Assembly: GCA_946540435.1 (NCBI GenBank)
Contig: CAMNII010000001.1
Span: forward strand, 1 to 64,000
Length of the DNA: 64,000 nt
Source: an uncultured Prevotella sp.
GTDB taxonomy: Bacteria; Bacteroidota; Bacteroidia; Bacteroidales; Bacteroidaceae
Direction of reading: 5' to 3'
Both the position numbers and the translations under genes were made by a program. The notes beneath the pieces were generated by a model. It saw nothing but the letters and a program-made list of their open reading frames with translations. It searched no databases and was not told the DNA's origin. Positions 18,996 to 26,339 of the stretch are shown in pieces (within the stretch, counting starts at the first letter, position 1; each line of letters begins with the position of its first letter).

Positions 18996-19588
18996 ACCAC
19001 CTCCTGGAAGAATTCTGGACGGTGAAAGTCCGGGTGGTCAGTGTTGATGGGAAAGAGGGAGAGGAAATGAGGTCGCTGTAGCCGGTCGCCACACTTGTAG
19101 ATGTTGGCGCGTAAGGTCCGGCCGTTGAAGGTGTCGATCTGATGATGCCAGAAGGCTGTGACGGGTATCTGTAGATGTAGTTCCCATACGGCGGGAGCCT
19201 TGGTTTCGCTGAAGGGAGCCCTTCCCAGCGACGCCTCCCTGGCGACCGTCTTCAAGACGTCCTGCGGTGCTTGCTCCCGCCCCTGGCGTGTTGGTCCCCA
19301 CCCTATCAGCAAGGTCCCTGCGGCATTGCATTCAAAATTGTAATAGCCTTGGTCGTCCAACTGGCAGAAAAACTCGCAGCAGGAGTCCTCCCACACGTGA
19401 CCGTTGTCAGCGGGGGCGACTGCCCTGACGGTATCTTCTTCAACGCGGAAATGTAAGTGCAGGCTGCCCCCGTCATGCGACAAGGCAACTGTCACACGGG
19501 GCTTATAGGGATAGTCGGCTTGCCAGGGGGCATTGTCAAGCGGATACGCAGTCTCCGGTACGGACTGGTAAGGGATTCGTATGGTCAT
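18986..19588 (-). CDS. CBM9-like carbohydrate-binding protein
   Basis: This 200-residue protein has no signal peptide. The segments LSHDGGSLHLHFRVEEDTVRA, WEDSCCEFFCQL, YYNFECNAAGTLLIG and LRANIYKCGD match the family 9-like carbohydrate-binding fold seen in uncharacterised Bacteroidota proteins. Without a signal peptide it is probably cytoplasmic, so sugar binding or an enzyme-accessory role would be inside the cell. The start overlaps the stop of the kinase gene by 4 bases, indicating translational coupling. Confidence 0.75.
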   Translation of the reverse strand: MTIRIPYQSVPETAYPLDNAPWQADYPYKPRVTVALSHDGGSLHLHFRVEEDTVRAVAPADNGHVWEDSCCEFFCQLDDQGYYNFECNAAGTLLIGWGPTRQGREQAPQDVLKTVAREASLGRAPFSETKAPAVWELHLQIPVTAFWHHQIDTFNGRTLRANIYKCGDRLQRPHFLSLFPINTDHPDFHRPEFFQEVVCE

Positions 19589-20721
19589 AGTTTCTGAATG
19601 AATTGCTGCATATCATCCTGTCTGGCGCAGACTTCATGGAAGAGTCGTTGCTGGTTGCGCGTGCGGACAAGATTATGGTCGGGATAGCGTATTTTATAAT
19701 AGGTGTCGCCATTGATGTAATCGGTGAGGAACCGTACGCATTGCATATAGGGGAAGAGGGCGGCAGCATAGGGCAGCATGCTTATCTCCAACGGGGTGAG
19801 GAAGGGACGGGCACCTTCGATATAGCCGCGGGTGAAGGCTTCGAAGATGTCCATGCGGAAACTCACCTTGTCGGCATCGGGACTGTCTTCGGCAACCGTG
19901 TTGGCGGCAGTACGGAGGAAGTCGCCGTAGTCGGAGAAGATGAAGCTGGGCATCACCGTGTCAAGGTCGATGACACAGAGCACCGTACCATCGTTCCGGA
20001 AGAGCATGTTGTTCACCTTGGTGTCGCAGTGGCATACGCGCTTGGGCAACAGGCCTTGGCGATGCAGTTGCTCGGCCTTGGTCATCTCGTCGGCATAAGG
20101 CAACAGGTCGTCGAGAATGGACTGCACCTGCCCTACCCTGCCTGCGGCATCCTTCCTGACAGCCTCCTGCAGCTGCCTCAGGCGGAGCTCCATGTTGTGG
20201 AAGTCAGGGATGGTCTCGCCAAGCGTCTCGGGCAGGTCAACAAGGAGTGCCTCGAAATGCGCGAAGGAACGGCCGCAGTCGTAGGAGGTGGCAGGCGTGA
20301 CGTCGTTGACGGTGACCGTATCGGGGATGTAGACTGACAAACGCCAGTAGGTATCGGCTGTAGTGACGTGGTGATAGGTCACGGGGAAGCCGCGGTCCGC
20401 TGACGGGTCGGGTTCGTCGGTGCCGAAGGATGATGACGGAGAGGGGGCTCCTGCCGACTTGACTGGGATGAAGGTGAGTGTGGGCTCACCCTTGCTGCGC
20501 AGGTGTCGCGTCACGGCTTCAATGTTGCGCTGCAAGAGCGGGACATCGGTGAAGATAGCGTTGTTGATGCGCTGAAGCACATAATCAGGTGCTGAAGGTT
20601 CGGCCGTTCTCACGATGAAGGTATCATTGATTAAGCCGTTGCCCAGGGGCTCTATCCCGGCTATTGTTCCTTCATGCTGGAAATGGCTGACGATGTCTCT
20701 CAGGAATTCATTACTCTTCAT
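19585..20721 (-). CDS. Aminoglycoside phosphotransferase-fold kinase (N-acetylhexosamine kinase-like)
   Basis: This 378-residue cytoplasmic kinase has the catalytic loop HCDTKVNNMLF (H231, D233, N238) and the metal-binding VIDLDTV (D252, D254), as in the APH/choline kinase fold. The closest functional idea is NahK, which phosphorylates N-acetylhexosamines at C1. This fits its place between NagB-like and CBM9-like genes, but the substrate is inferred. The start MKSNEF at 20721 lies 14 bases after the upstream stop; a longer frame to 20988 only reads antisense-frame codons of that gene. Confidence 0.8.
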   Translation of the reverse strand: MKSNEFLRDIVSHFQHEGTIAGIEPLGNGLINDTFIVRTAEPSAPDYVLQRINNAIFTDVPLLQRNIEAVTRHLRSKGEPTLTFIPVKSAGAPSPSSSFGTDEPDPSADRGFPVTYHHVTTADTYWRLSVYIPDTVTVNDVTPATSYDCGRSFAHFEALLVDLPETLGETIPDFHNMELRLRQLQEAVRKDAAGRVGQVQSILDDLLPYADEMTKAEQLHRQGLLPKRVCHCDTKVNNMLFRNDGTVLCVIDLDTVMPSFIFSDYGDFLRTAANTVAEDSPDADKVSFRMDIFEAFTRGYIEGARPFLTPLEISMLPYAAALFPYMQCVRFLTDYINGDTYYKIRYPDHNLVRTRNQQRLFHEVCARQDDMQQFIQKL

Positions 20722-20735
20722 GCTTCGCCGTTGTG

Positions 20736-22781
20736 TTATGATAAGGGTTTGTACTCCACGAAGGCTTCCATAGCCTCGTAGCAGGCCAGTCCGAGCTTGT
20801 CGTAGAGGTCGGCAGTGGCACGGTTGCGGTCTTCGGCCCGTTGCCAGAAGAGCCGTTCGTCGTTGCCGAGGAATGGAGCGCTTTCCATCTGCGACTGATG
20901 CTTTAGGATGGCATTTCGTTTTGCGCGCAGTTCCTCGGGTGACATCGGTACACACATCTCTATGTTCTCGATTTCCCATTCTGCCCATGCGCCCCGATAC
21001 ATCCAGATGCGGCAGTCATTGAGCCATGCGGCACCGGCCTTGCGTTCTTCGTCGATGGCGGCGAGGACGGCATCGGTGCACTTGCGATGTGTGCCGTGCG
21101 GGTCGGCGAGGTCGCCGGCGACGTAGATCTGATGGGGCTGCAGCTCGTGCAGGAGTTTCTGGACGATGCGTACGTCGGCAACGCCCATAGGTAGTTTTTC
21201 GATTTTTCCGCTCTCATAGAAGGGCAGGTCAAGGAAGTGTACGCGTGAAAGCGGGATGTGGTTGAACGTTGATGCCGTGCGGGCTTCTCCGCGTCGGATG
21301 AGTCCCTTGATGGTCAGGATGTCGCGGGTATCCATGTCGCCGGTCTTCTTCTGAGCGAGGAAGTCCTTTATTTCATTGTATTTCTGTGTGATAACGGTGT
21401 CTTTGCTTTCTCCGAACAGCTGGTTGAAGCCATTGATGAAGTGCATGAACCGTGTCACCTCCTCGTCGCCGACGGCGATGTTTCCTGAGGTTTCATAGGC
21501 CACATGGACTTCGTGTCCCTGTTGTACGAGTCGTTGTATGGTACCTCCCATGGAGATGACGTCGTCGTCGGGATGGGGCGAGAAGACGATGACGCGCTTG
21601 GGGAAGGGTTTGGCACGCTCCGGCCGGTAGGTATCGTCGGCATCGGGCTTGCCACCCGGCCAGCCTGTTATGGTGTGCTGCAGATCATTGAAGATCTTGA
21701 TATTGGCATTGTAGGCGGAGCCATAGAGGGCGAGCAGTTCTGACAGTCCGTTTTCGTTGTAGTCTTTATTGGTGAGTTTCAGGATGGGTTTCCCTGTCAC
21801 CTGGCAGAGCCATACGACGGCGGAGCGCACGAGTTTGTCGTTCCATTGGCATGACTTGACGAGCCAGGGGTGGACGATGCGTGTGAGTTTGGAAGCGGCG
21901 GAGAGGTCGATGACGACATGCGCATCGTTATGTGTCTGCAGGAAGGTTGCGGGCAGCTGGTCGCTGATGGGTCCCTCAATGGTCTGCTGGATGATGTCTG
22001 CCTTCTCTTCGCCCCATGCCACGAGGAATATCTTCTTGGCCGAGAGGATGGTGGCGATACCCATGGTGATGCTACAGGGCGGCACCGGCTCGTTGTTGCC
22101 GAAGCTCATCGTCATTTCTTCGCGGGTAAGCGGGTCGATGAGGATGATGCGCGAGGTGCTGGTGAGCGTTGAGCCTGGCTCATTGGTAGCGATGTTTCCT
22201 ATTCGTCCGATGCCGAGCATGACGATGTCGAGACCACCGAACGACTGTATGCGCTGTTCGTACAGGCGGCACAGGGCCTGTATGTGTTCCTGGCTGATCG
22301 TGCCGTCGGGCGAGAAGATGTTCTGGGGCGGTACGTTTACGTGGTCGAGGAACCTGCTGCGCAGCTGGCTGATTGAGCTGTTGGAGGTACCTTCGGTCTG
22401 CGGGAAGTACTCATAGGCATTGAATACCACCACGTTATGAAAGCTCAACCCTTCTTCGCGATGACGGCGGATGAGTTCCTGATAGACGGGTGTGAGCGAC
22501 AATCCCGTTCCCAACCCGAGCACGCAGTATTTGCCATCTTGCTGGCGTGCACGTATCTTTGATTCGATGACATCGGCAATGTGTCGGGAACCTTGCTCTT
22601 GGTTGACGAAGATGTCGGTCGATATTTTCTCCATTCTTGTCAGTTCTGAACGGTCGACAGCGGTCTGGGGTTGATAAATTTCAACCGGCACTTTGTTCAG
22701 AACGATTTGTGAGCTGAGACTGAGTCGCACTTCCCCTTGTTCGGGAGACGGGCTGGAAGTAGTTGTTGTGTCCATATTCAT
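20736..22781 (-). CDS. NagB-like domain fused to a PIG-L family deacetylase; NagB catalytic residues lost
   Basis: The protein has 681 residues. Residues 30-330 resemble glucosamine-6-phosphate deaminase, but three catalytic positions differ from the canonical enzyme encoded next door: D72 is Y123 (FNAYEY), D141 is I194 and H143 is N196 (GIGRIGNIATNEPGS); only the glutamate E201 remains. Residues 395-640 form a PIG-L/LmbE zinc deacetylase with HPDDD at 403-407 and DPHGTH later, which usually removes N-acetyl groups from sugars. Likely role: deacetylation of an amino-sugar derivative, with the NagB-like half for binding. First gene of an operon with kinase, CBM9-like and YiiX genes. Confidence 0.85.
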   Translation of the reverse strand: MNMDTTTTSSPSPEQGEVRLSLSSQIVLNKVPVEIYQPQTAVDRSELTRMEKISTDIFVNQEQGSRHIADVIESKIRARQQDGKYCVLGLGTGLSLTPVYQELIRRHREEGLSFHNVVVFNAYEYFPQTEGTSNSSISQLRSRFLDHVNVPPQNIFSPDGTISQEHIQALCRLYEQRIQSFGGLDIVMLGIGRIGNIATNEPGSTLTSTSRIILIDPLTREEMTMSFGNNEPVPPCSITMGIATILSAKKIFLVAWGEEKADIIQQTIEGPISDQLPATFLQTHNDAHVVIDLSAASKLTRIVHPWLVKSCQWNDKLVRSAVVWLCQVTGKPILKLTNKDYNENGLSELLALYGSAYNANIKIFNDLQHTITGWPGGKPDADDTYRPERAKPFPKRVIVFSPHPDDDVISMGGTIQRLVQQGHEVHVAYETSGNIAVGDEEVTRFMHFINGFNQLFGESKDTVITQKYNEIKDFLAQKKTGDMDTRDILTIKGLIRRGEARTASTFNHIPLSRVHFLDLPFYESGKIEKLPMGVADVRIVQKLLHELQPHQIYVAGDLADPHGTHRKCTDAVLAAIDEERKAGAAWLNDCRIWMYRGAWAEWEIENIEMCVPMSPEELRAKRNAILKHQSQMESAPFLGNDERLFWQRAEDRNRATADLYDKLGLACYEAMEAFVEYKPLS

Positions 22782-22845
22782 TAGTATTATTTTAATTTGT
22801 TGTTCTTTCTTTTCCTATTAAAGCGATAGGGTTTTTAATCGGATG

Positions 22846-22877
22846 CAAAGATACAGAAAAATATTAGAACGACCAAA
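22846..22877 (-). promoter_or_regulatory. Promoter (TTTG-N20-TATCTTTG) of the NagB-like/PIG-L operon
   Basis: On the minus strand TTTG (22874-22877) and TATCTTTG (22846-22853) are 20 bases apart. The leader to the ATG at 22781 is about 60 bases. Confidence 0.75.
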
Positions 22878-22921
22878 ATAAAACGGAAAAAGTCGTAACA
22901 ATACTGCCATGGCAAACAAAA

Positions 22922-22967
22922 AAAGAAGAATTGAACCATACCGATGGCGGATGGTCAATTCTTCTTT
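22922..22967 (-). terminator. Rho-independent terminator of nagB
   Basis: A 13-bp stem (22922-22934 with 22955-22967) continues after one bulged base into CCAT/ATGG. On the minus strand it is followed by a run of T residues, so it ends the nagB transcript before the next operon's promoter. Confidence 0.8.
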
Positions 22968-22993
22968 GTCTGTCGGTTATAACAAGCTGACGC

Positions 22994-23779
22994 TTACTTT
23001 CTCTCGATATCCTTGAAATACTTGTAGGTACCTACACGGAGTTCGTCGGTGGCGGGTTCGTCGCAGACGATAATGCCATGGGGATGCATCTGCAGGGCAG
23101 AGATGGTCCACATATGGTTCACCGAGCCTTCGACGGCAGCCTGGAGGGCACGGGCCTTATGGTGACCGTTGACCAGGATCATCACCTCACGAGCGTCCAT
23201 CACGGTGCCTACGCCAACGGTAAGGGCTGTGGTGGGAACCTTCGACACGTCGCCGTCGAAGAATCGTGCATTGGCAATAATCGTGTCCGTGGTAAGGGTT
23301 TTCTGGCGCGTACGGCTGCACAGGCTCGAACCCGGCTCGTTGAAAGCGATGTGTCCGTCGGGACCGATGCCGCCGATAAAGAGGTCGATACCACCGGCCT
23401 GGCAAATCATCTCCTCGTAGTGGCGGCACTCTTCGTCAAGGTCCTTGGCATTGCCATTGAGAATATGTATCTGTTCGCGCGGAATGTCAATATGGTCGAA
23501 AAGGTTGCGGGCCATGAACGAATGGTAGCTCTCGGGATGGCTCTCGGGCAGTCCCACATACTCATCCATGTTGAACGTAACGACATTCTTGAATGACACA
23601 CGGCCTTCCTTGTTGGCTTTCACCAGACAGGCATACATGCCCTCGGGCGACGAACCAGTAGGCAGACCCAATACGAACTTGTGGTCAGGCGTCGGATTGA
23701 ATGCATTGATGCGTTCAATAACATGCTCGGCAGCCCAGTTTGAGAGCCCGGCATAATCTTTTTCAATAATCAGTCTCAT
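22994..23779 (-). CDS. nagB: Glucosamine-6-phosphate deaminase
   Basis: This 261-residue enzyme converts glucosamine 6-phosphate to fructose 6-phosphate and ammonia. All catalytic residues are at their textbook positions: D72 in FNMDEYVGL, and D141, H143 and E148 in [17 protein letters not shown]. The phosphate-binding [13 protein letters not shown] is at 38-50. It has its own promoter and terminator, lies downstream of the GH20 gene and upstream of the NagB-like operon, and fits amino-sugar catabolism. Confidence 0.96.
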   Translation of the reverse strand: MRLIIEKDYAGLSNWAAEHVIERINAFNPTPDHKFVLGLPTGSSPEGMYACLVKANKEGRVSFKNVVTFNMDEYVGLPESHPESYHSFMARNLFDHIDIPREQIHILNGNAKDLDEECRHYEEMICQAGGIDLFIGGIGPDGHIAFNEPGSSLCSRTRQKTLTTDTIIANARFFDGDVSKVPTTALTVGVGTVMDAREVMILVNGHHKARALQAAVEGSVNHMWTISALQMHPHGIIVCDEPATDELRVGTYKYFKDIERK

Positions 23780-23857
23780 GTTGATTTAATGCTATTGTAA
23801 TAATAATAAAACATTTGTCTTGCTATCCTTGCATGCGCCAACACGCATTTTGCGGAG

Positions 23858-23865
23858 CAAAGTTA
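23858..23865 (-). promoter_or_regulatory. Promoter -7 box (TAACTTTG) for nagB
   Basis: TAACTTTG on the minus strand lies 78 bases before the nagB ATG. The -33 position is only weakly conserved. Confidence 0.55.
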
Positions 23866-24082
23866 CGAAGAAAGATTGAAAAAACACATCTATTTTGTCA
23901 AAAAAATGAAAGAAAATACGCGATAAAAATCTGCAACGCCCCGATTTTGTAAAAGAATTTCAAAACAGGAGTTACGAGATGGACAATCACAATGGGATAA
24001 GGAAAGAAGGTTGATACCACACCCTGAAGTTGGCAGAACCAATACTCGGGCACATTCAAGAGAAGCGCCGGAAACCATCAAA

Positions 24083-24170
24083 ACAAGGGTCGACGATGAC
24101 AAAAACAAGGGTCGACGATGACAAAAACAAGGGTCGACGATGCCAAAGACAAGGGTCGTTTTCCACGAAG
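24083..24170. repeat. Tandem array A1: four 22-bp units
   Basis: The word ACAAGGGTCG begins at 24083, 24105, 24127 and 24149, exactly 22 bases apart. Units 1 and 2 are identical, unit 3 differs at two or three bases, and unit 4 diverges after the first ten. The period is not a multiple of three, so the array does not encode a repeated peptide in one frame. Confidence 0.9.
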
Positions 24171-24206
24171 GTAAGCATCGGCATAGAGGAAGGTAAGGAT
24201 CGTCCG

Positions 24207-24272
24207 ACCAAAATAAGCTATTTTGATGACCAAAATAAGCTATTTTGGTGACCAAAATAGGCTATTTTGGTC
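24207..24272. repeat. Tandem array A2: three 22-bp quasi-palindromes
   Basis: ACCAAAATA begins at 24207, 24229 and 24251. Each unit is a near-palindrome with arms ACCAAAATA and TATTTTGGT around a short centre; unit 1 ends TTTTGATG and units 2 and 3 end in TTGGT plus one base. Array B2 at 46226 has the same plan. Confidence 0.9.
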
Positions 24273-24311
24273 AGCCGTTTCTAAGTATGTGAATTACAAA
24301 GATATAGAAAA

Positions 24312-24343
24312 GGGGCCATCAGAGTCTTATCTCCGATGGCCCC
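24312..24343. other. Hairpin between arrays A2 and A3
   Basis: GGGGCCATC (24312-24320) pairs with GATGGCCCC (24335-24343). After one mismatch the stem continues with GAG/CTC. No T run adjoins it, so its role is open. Confidence 0.5.
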
Positions 24344-24386
24344 GATATGGCTGTCACGAATGTCGGCAGCGAGTGTGACGGCTTGT

Positions 24387-24470
24387 TTTTCCTTCGCAGT
24401 CTGCCGGCTTTTCCTTCGCTGTCAGCTGGCTTTTCCTTCGCTGTCAGCTGGCTTTTCCTTCGCTGTCAGC
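24387..24470. repeat. Tandem array A3: four 22-bp units
   Basis: TTTTCCTTCG begins at 24387, 24409, 24431 and 24453, again 22 bases apart. Units 2 to 4 continue CTGTCAGC; unit 1 reads CAGTCTGCC and is the most divergent. The array abuts the GH20 terminator. Confidence 0.9.
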
Positions 24471-24477
24471 CTACAAA

Positions 24478-24503
24478 AAGCACTGCAGCAAAGTGCAGTG
24501 CTT
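24478..24503 (-). terminator. Rho-independent terminator of the GH20 hexosaminidase gene
   Basis: AAGCACTGCA (24478-24487) pairs with TGCAGTGCTT (24494-24503) around a 6-base loop. On the minus strand the stem is followed by further T residues. It lies 53 bases past the GH20 stop. Confidence 0.85.
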
Positions 24504-24555
24504 AGGTAAAATCATTATGTCTGTAAAATAATTTTACGATGAAGAAAGAACTCGC

Positions 24556-26205
24556 TTAGTCGCCTGACGGACGGAAGCCCTCAACGAGCGGACGCCGACC
24601 CGGGAAGAGGTGGGTGGCGTAGTTGTAGCGATAGTAGTCGTAGAGGTCGACCAGACGGGGCAGGCGCTGCAGGAAGTTCTGATAGTCGCGCTCGCCCTTG
24701 CACCACTGCACCTCGCACAGGGCAGCCATACGCGGCAGCACCTGGTAGTCGGCCTGCTGGGGGAACACCACATATTCCGTCCAGAGGTTGGCCTGTACGC
24801 CAAGCACATGACTGGCCTCCTCCTCAGTGAGCTTAGCCACGGGATCGAGGCTATAGACCCGCTCCACGGGAAGATATCCACCACAGAGGGTAGCCTCGTT
24901 GGTGCCGGCGTTCTCAACCTGCTGATAGTCGAAATAGCAATGCGATGTTGGCGACATGATGACGTCATGGCCGGCCTTTGCTGCTTTCACGCCGGTCTCG
25001 GCTCCGCGCCAGCTCTGGATGGTGGCACTCTGGTTGATGGGGCCTTCGAGAATCTCGTCCCATCCGATAATACGGCGTCCACGAGAGTTGACGTACTTCT
25101 CGATGCGGTTGGTGAAATAGCTCTGAAGGGTATTGACAGTCAGGTTCTGGGCTTTGGCAAGAGCCTGGCATTTCTCACAGGTTTCCCAACGCATACGGGG
25201 GGCTTCATCACCACCGATATGGATGAAGGTCGACGGGAAGAGGTCGATGACTTCGCTGAGCACGTCCTCACAGAACTGATAGACCTTCTCATTGCCCAGG
25301 CAAAGGACATCGTTGAAGACGCCCCAGCGGCGCGACAAGGTGTAGGGACCGCCCGTGCATCCCAGTTCAGGATAGGCAGTCAGCGCAGCCAGCATGTGGC
25401 CGGGCATGTCGATTTCGGGTATAACAGTGATATGACGGTCAGCGGCATACTTGATGACGTCGCGAATCTGCTCCTGAGTGTAATAGCCTCCATGGGGCAG
25501 TCCGTCGTAGACATGGGAGTTATGGCCCACAACGGTCTCAGGACGCATCGATGCGATTTCTGCCAGCTTAGGATACTTCTTGATTTCGATGCGCCAGCCC
25601 TGGTCGTCGCTGAGATGCCAGTGGAACACGTTCATATTGTGCATGGCCAACAGGTCGATATACCGTTTCACGAAAGCCACATCGAAGAAATGACGTGCGC
25701 AGTCGAGCATCATGCCACGATGGCGGAAGCGAGGAGCATCCTTGATGACTACAGACGGGAAGGCTATGGCTGTTGCTTCGGCAGTTATCGGCAGCGACTT
25801 GCGCAACGTCTGGATGGCATAGAACACGCCACTGGCCGTACGTCCCTTGACGAGGATTGCCTTGGGAGAGACCTCTATCACGTACCCTTCTTCGCCTTTG
25901 ACAGCGGCATCGAGTGCAAGGATGATGGCCTTGCCCTTGGGCTTGGCAGCGGGAGTGCTGACATTCAGGTTGGCCATCTGCCGGATATACTCACACAGGA
26001 AGGCCTTGTTCTGCTGCATGGCTGCATCGTCGGCATCACACCAGACAGGCGTTCCCTCTTCCAGCAGGAAGGGACTGTTCTTCGAGGCTTCAACACTAAG
26101 GGGCATAGGAATAACGTCGTAGACGGCCACAGGCTGCGTCTGGGCAGAGGCCGTACCAAGGTGCAACCACAAGAGGAGCACGGTAAGCATTTTCATTTTC
26201 TTCAT
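24556..26205 (-). CDS. Secreted beta-N-acetylhexosaminidase (GH20)
   Basis: This 549-residue glycosidase has a signal peptide ending near ASA-QTQ. Residues 25-155 are the GH20b N-terminal domain, and from about 158 the GH20 barrel begins (FRHRGMMLDCARHFF, MNVFHWHLSDDQGWRIE). The catalytic Asp-Glu pair of substrate-assisted catalysis is D333-E334 in HIGGDEAPR. It releases terminal GlcNAc or GalNAc from glycans in the periplasm or outside. Downstream nagB would process the resulting amino sugar after phosphorylation and deacetylation. Divergent from hflX. Confidence 0.93.
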   Translation of the reverse strand: MKKMKMLTVLLLWLHLGTASAQTQPVAVYDVIPMPLSVEASKNSPFLLEEGTPVWCDADDAAMQQNKAFLCEYIRQMANLNVSTPAAKPKGKAIILALDAAVKGEEGYVIEVSPKAILVKGRTASGVFYAIQTLRKSLPITAEATAIAFPSVVIKDAPRFRHRGMMLDCARHFFDVAFVKRYIDLLAMHNMNVFHWHLSDDQGWRIEIKKYPKLAEIASMRPETVVGHNSHVYDGLPHGGYYTQEQIRDVIKYAADRHITVIPEIDMPGHMLAALTAYPELGCTGGPYTLSRRWGVFNDVLCLGNEKVYQFCEDVLSEVIDLFPSTFIHIGGDEAPRMRWETCEKCQALAKAQNLTVNTLQSYFTNRIEKYVNSRGRRIIGWDEILEGPINQSATIQSWRGAETGVKAAKAGHDVIMSPTSHCYFDYQQVENAGTNEATLCGGYLPVERVYSLDPVAKLTEEEASHVLGVQANLWTEYVVFPQQADYQVLPRMAALCEVQWCKGERDYQNFLQRLPRLVDLYDYYRYNYATHLFPGRRPLVEGFRPSGD

Positions 26206-26227
26206 TGATATTTAGGTTTTAATAGTG

Positions 26228-26235
26228 CAAAGGTA
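26228..26235 (-). promoter_or_regulatory. Promoter -7 box (TACCTTTG) for the GH20 gene
   Basis: TACCTTTG on the minus strand lies 22 bases before the GH20 ATG. A TTTG is present at 26258-26261, 22 bases upstream, slightly beyond the usual spacing. Confidence 0.6.
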
Positions 26236-26275
26236 CGCTTTTTTTTACAACTATAGACAAAAAAGCGTTCCTTTT

Positions 26276-26307
26276 TTTGTGTAATTATGCTTTTTATGCT
26301 AACTTTG
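26276..26307 (+). promoter_or_regulatory. Promoter (TTTG-N20-TAACTTTG) for hflX
   Basis: TTTG at 26276-26279 and TAACTTTG at 26300-26307 are 20 bases apart, with about 28 bases of leader before ATG 26340. Confidence 0.75.
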
Positions 26308-26339
26308 CACACATTATTATATATATAGTGAGACACTGA

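Larger units (their letters stand above)
23780..24555. other. 776-base intergenic region with promoter, three 22-bp arrays and two hairpins
   Basis: The region between nagB (start at 23779, minus strand) and the GH20 gene (stop at 24556) holds no convincing gene. It contains the nagB promoter near 23860, three tandem arrays of 22-bp period (from 24083, 24207 and 24387), a hairpin at 24312-24343 and the GH20 terminator at 24478-24503. The stretch 23880-24080 shows no feature that I can support. Confidence 0.8.

Noticed and set aside
20722..20988. N-terminal extension of the kinase gene
   Set aside because: These 89 codons overlap the upstream NagB-like/PIG-L gene in another frame, are Arg-rich and unlike any kinase; the ATG at 20721 fits the operon spacing.
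20736..22781. Second functional nagB
   Set aside because: Three of four catalytic residues are replaced, and half the protein is a PIG-L deacetylase.
23890..24255. 121-codon minus-strand frame between nagB and GH20
   Set aside because: It runs through the 22-bp arrays, whose period is not a multiple of three, has no family similarity and no promoter or coupling; an array by-product.
24083..24272. CRISPR array
   Set aside because: Units are directly adjacent 22-mers with no variable spacers, and no cas genes are nearby.
24610..26208. 532-codon frame antisense to the GH20 gene
   Set aside because: Length comes from the codon bias of the sense strand; the sense protein has a signal peptide and all GH20 motifs, the antisense one has no recognisable domain.
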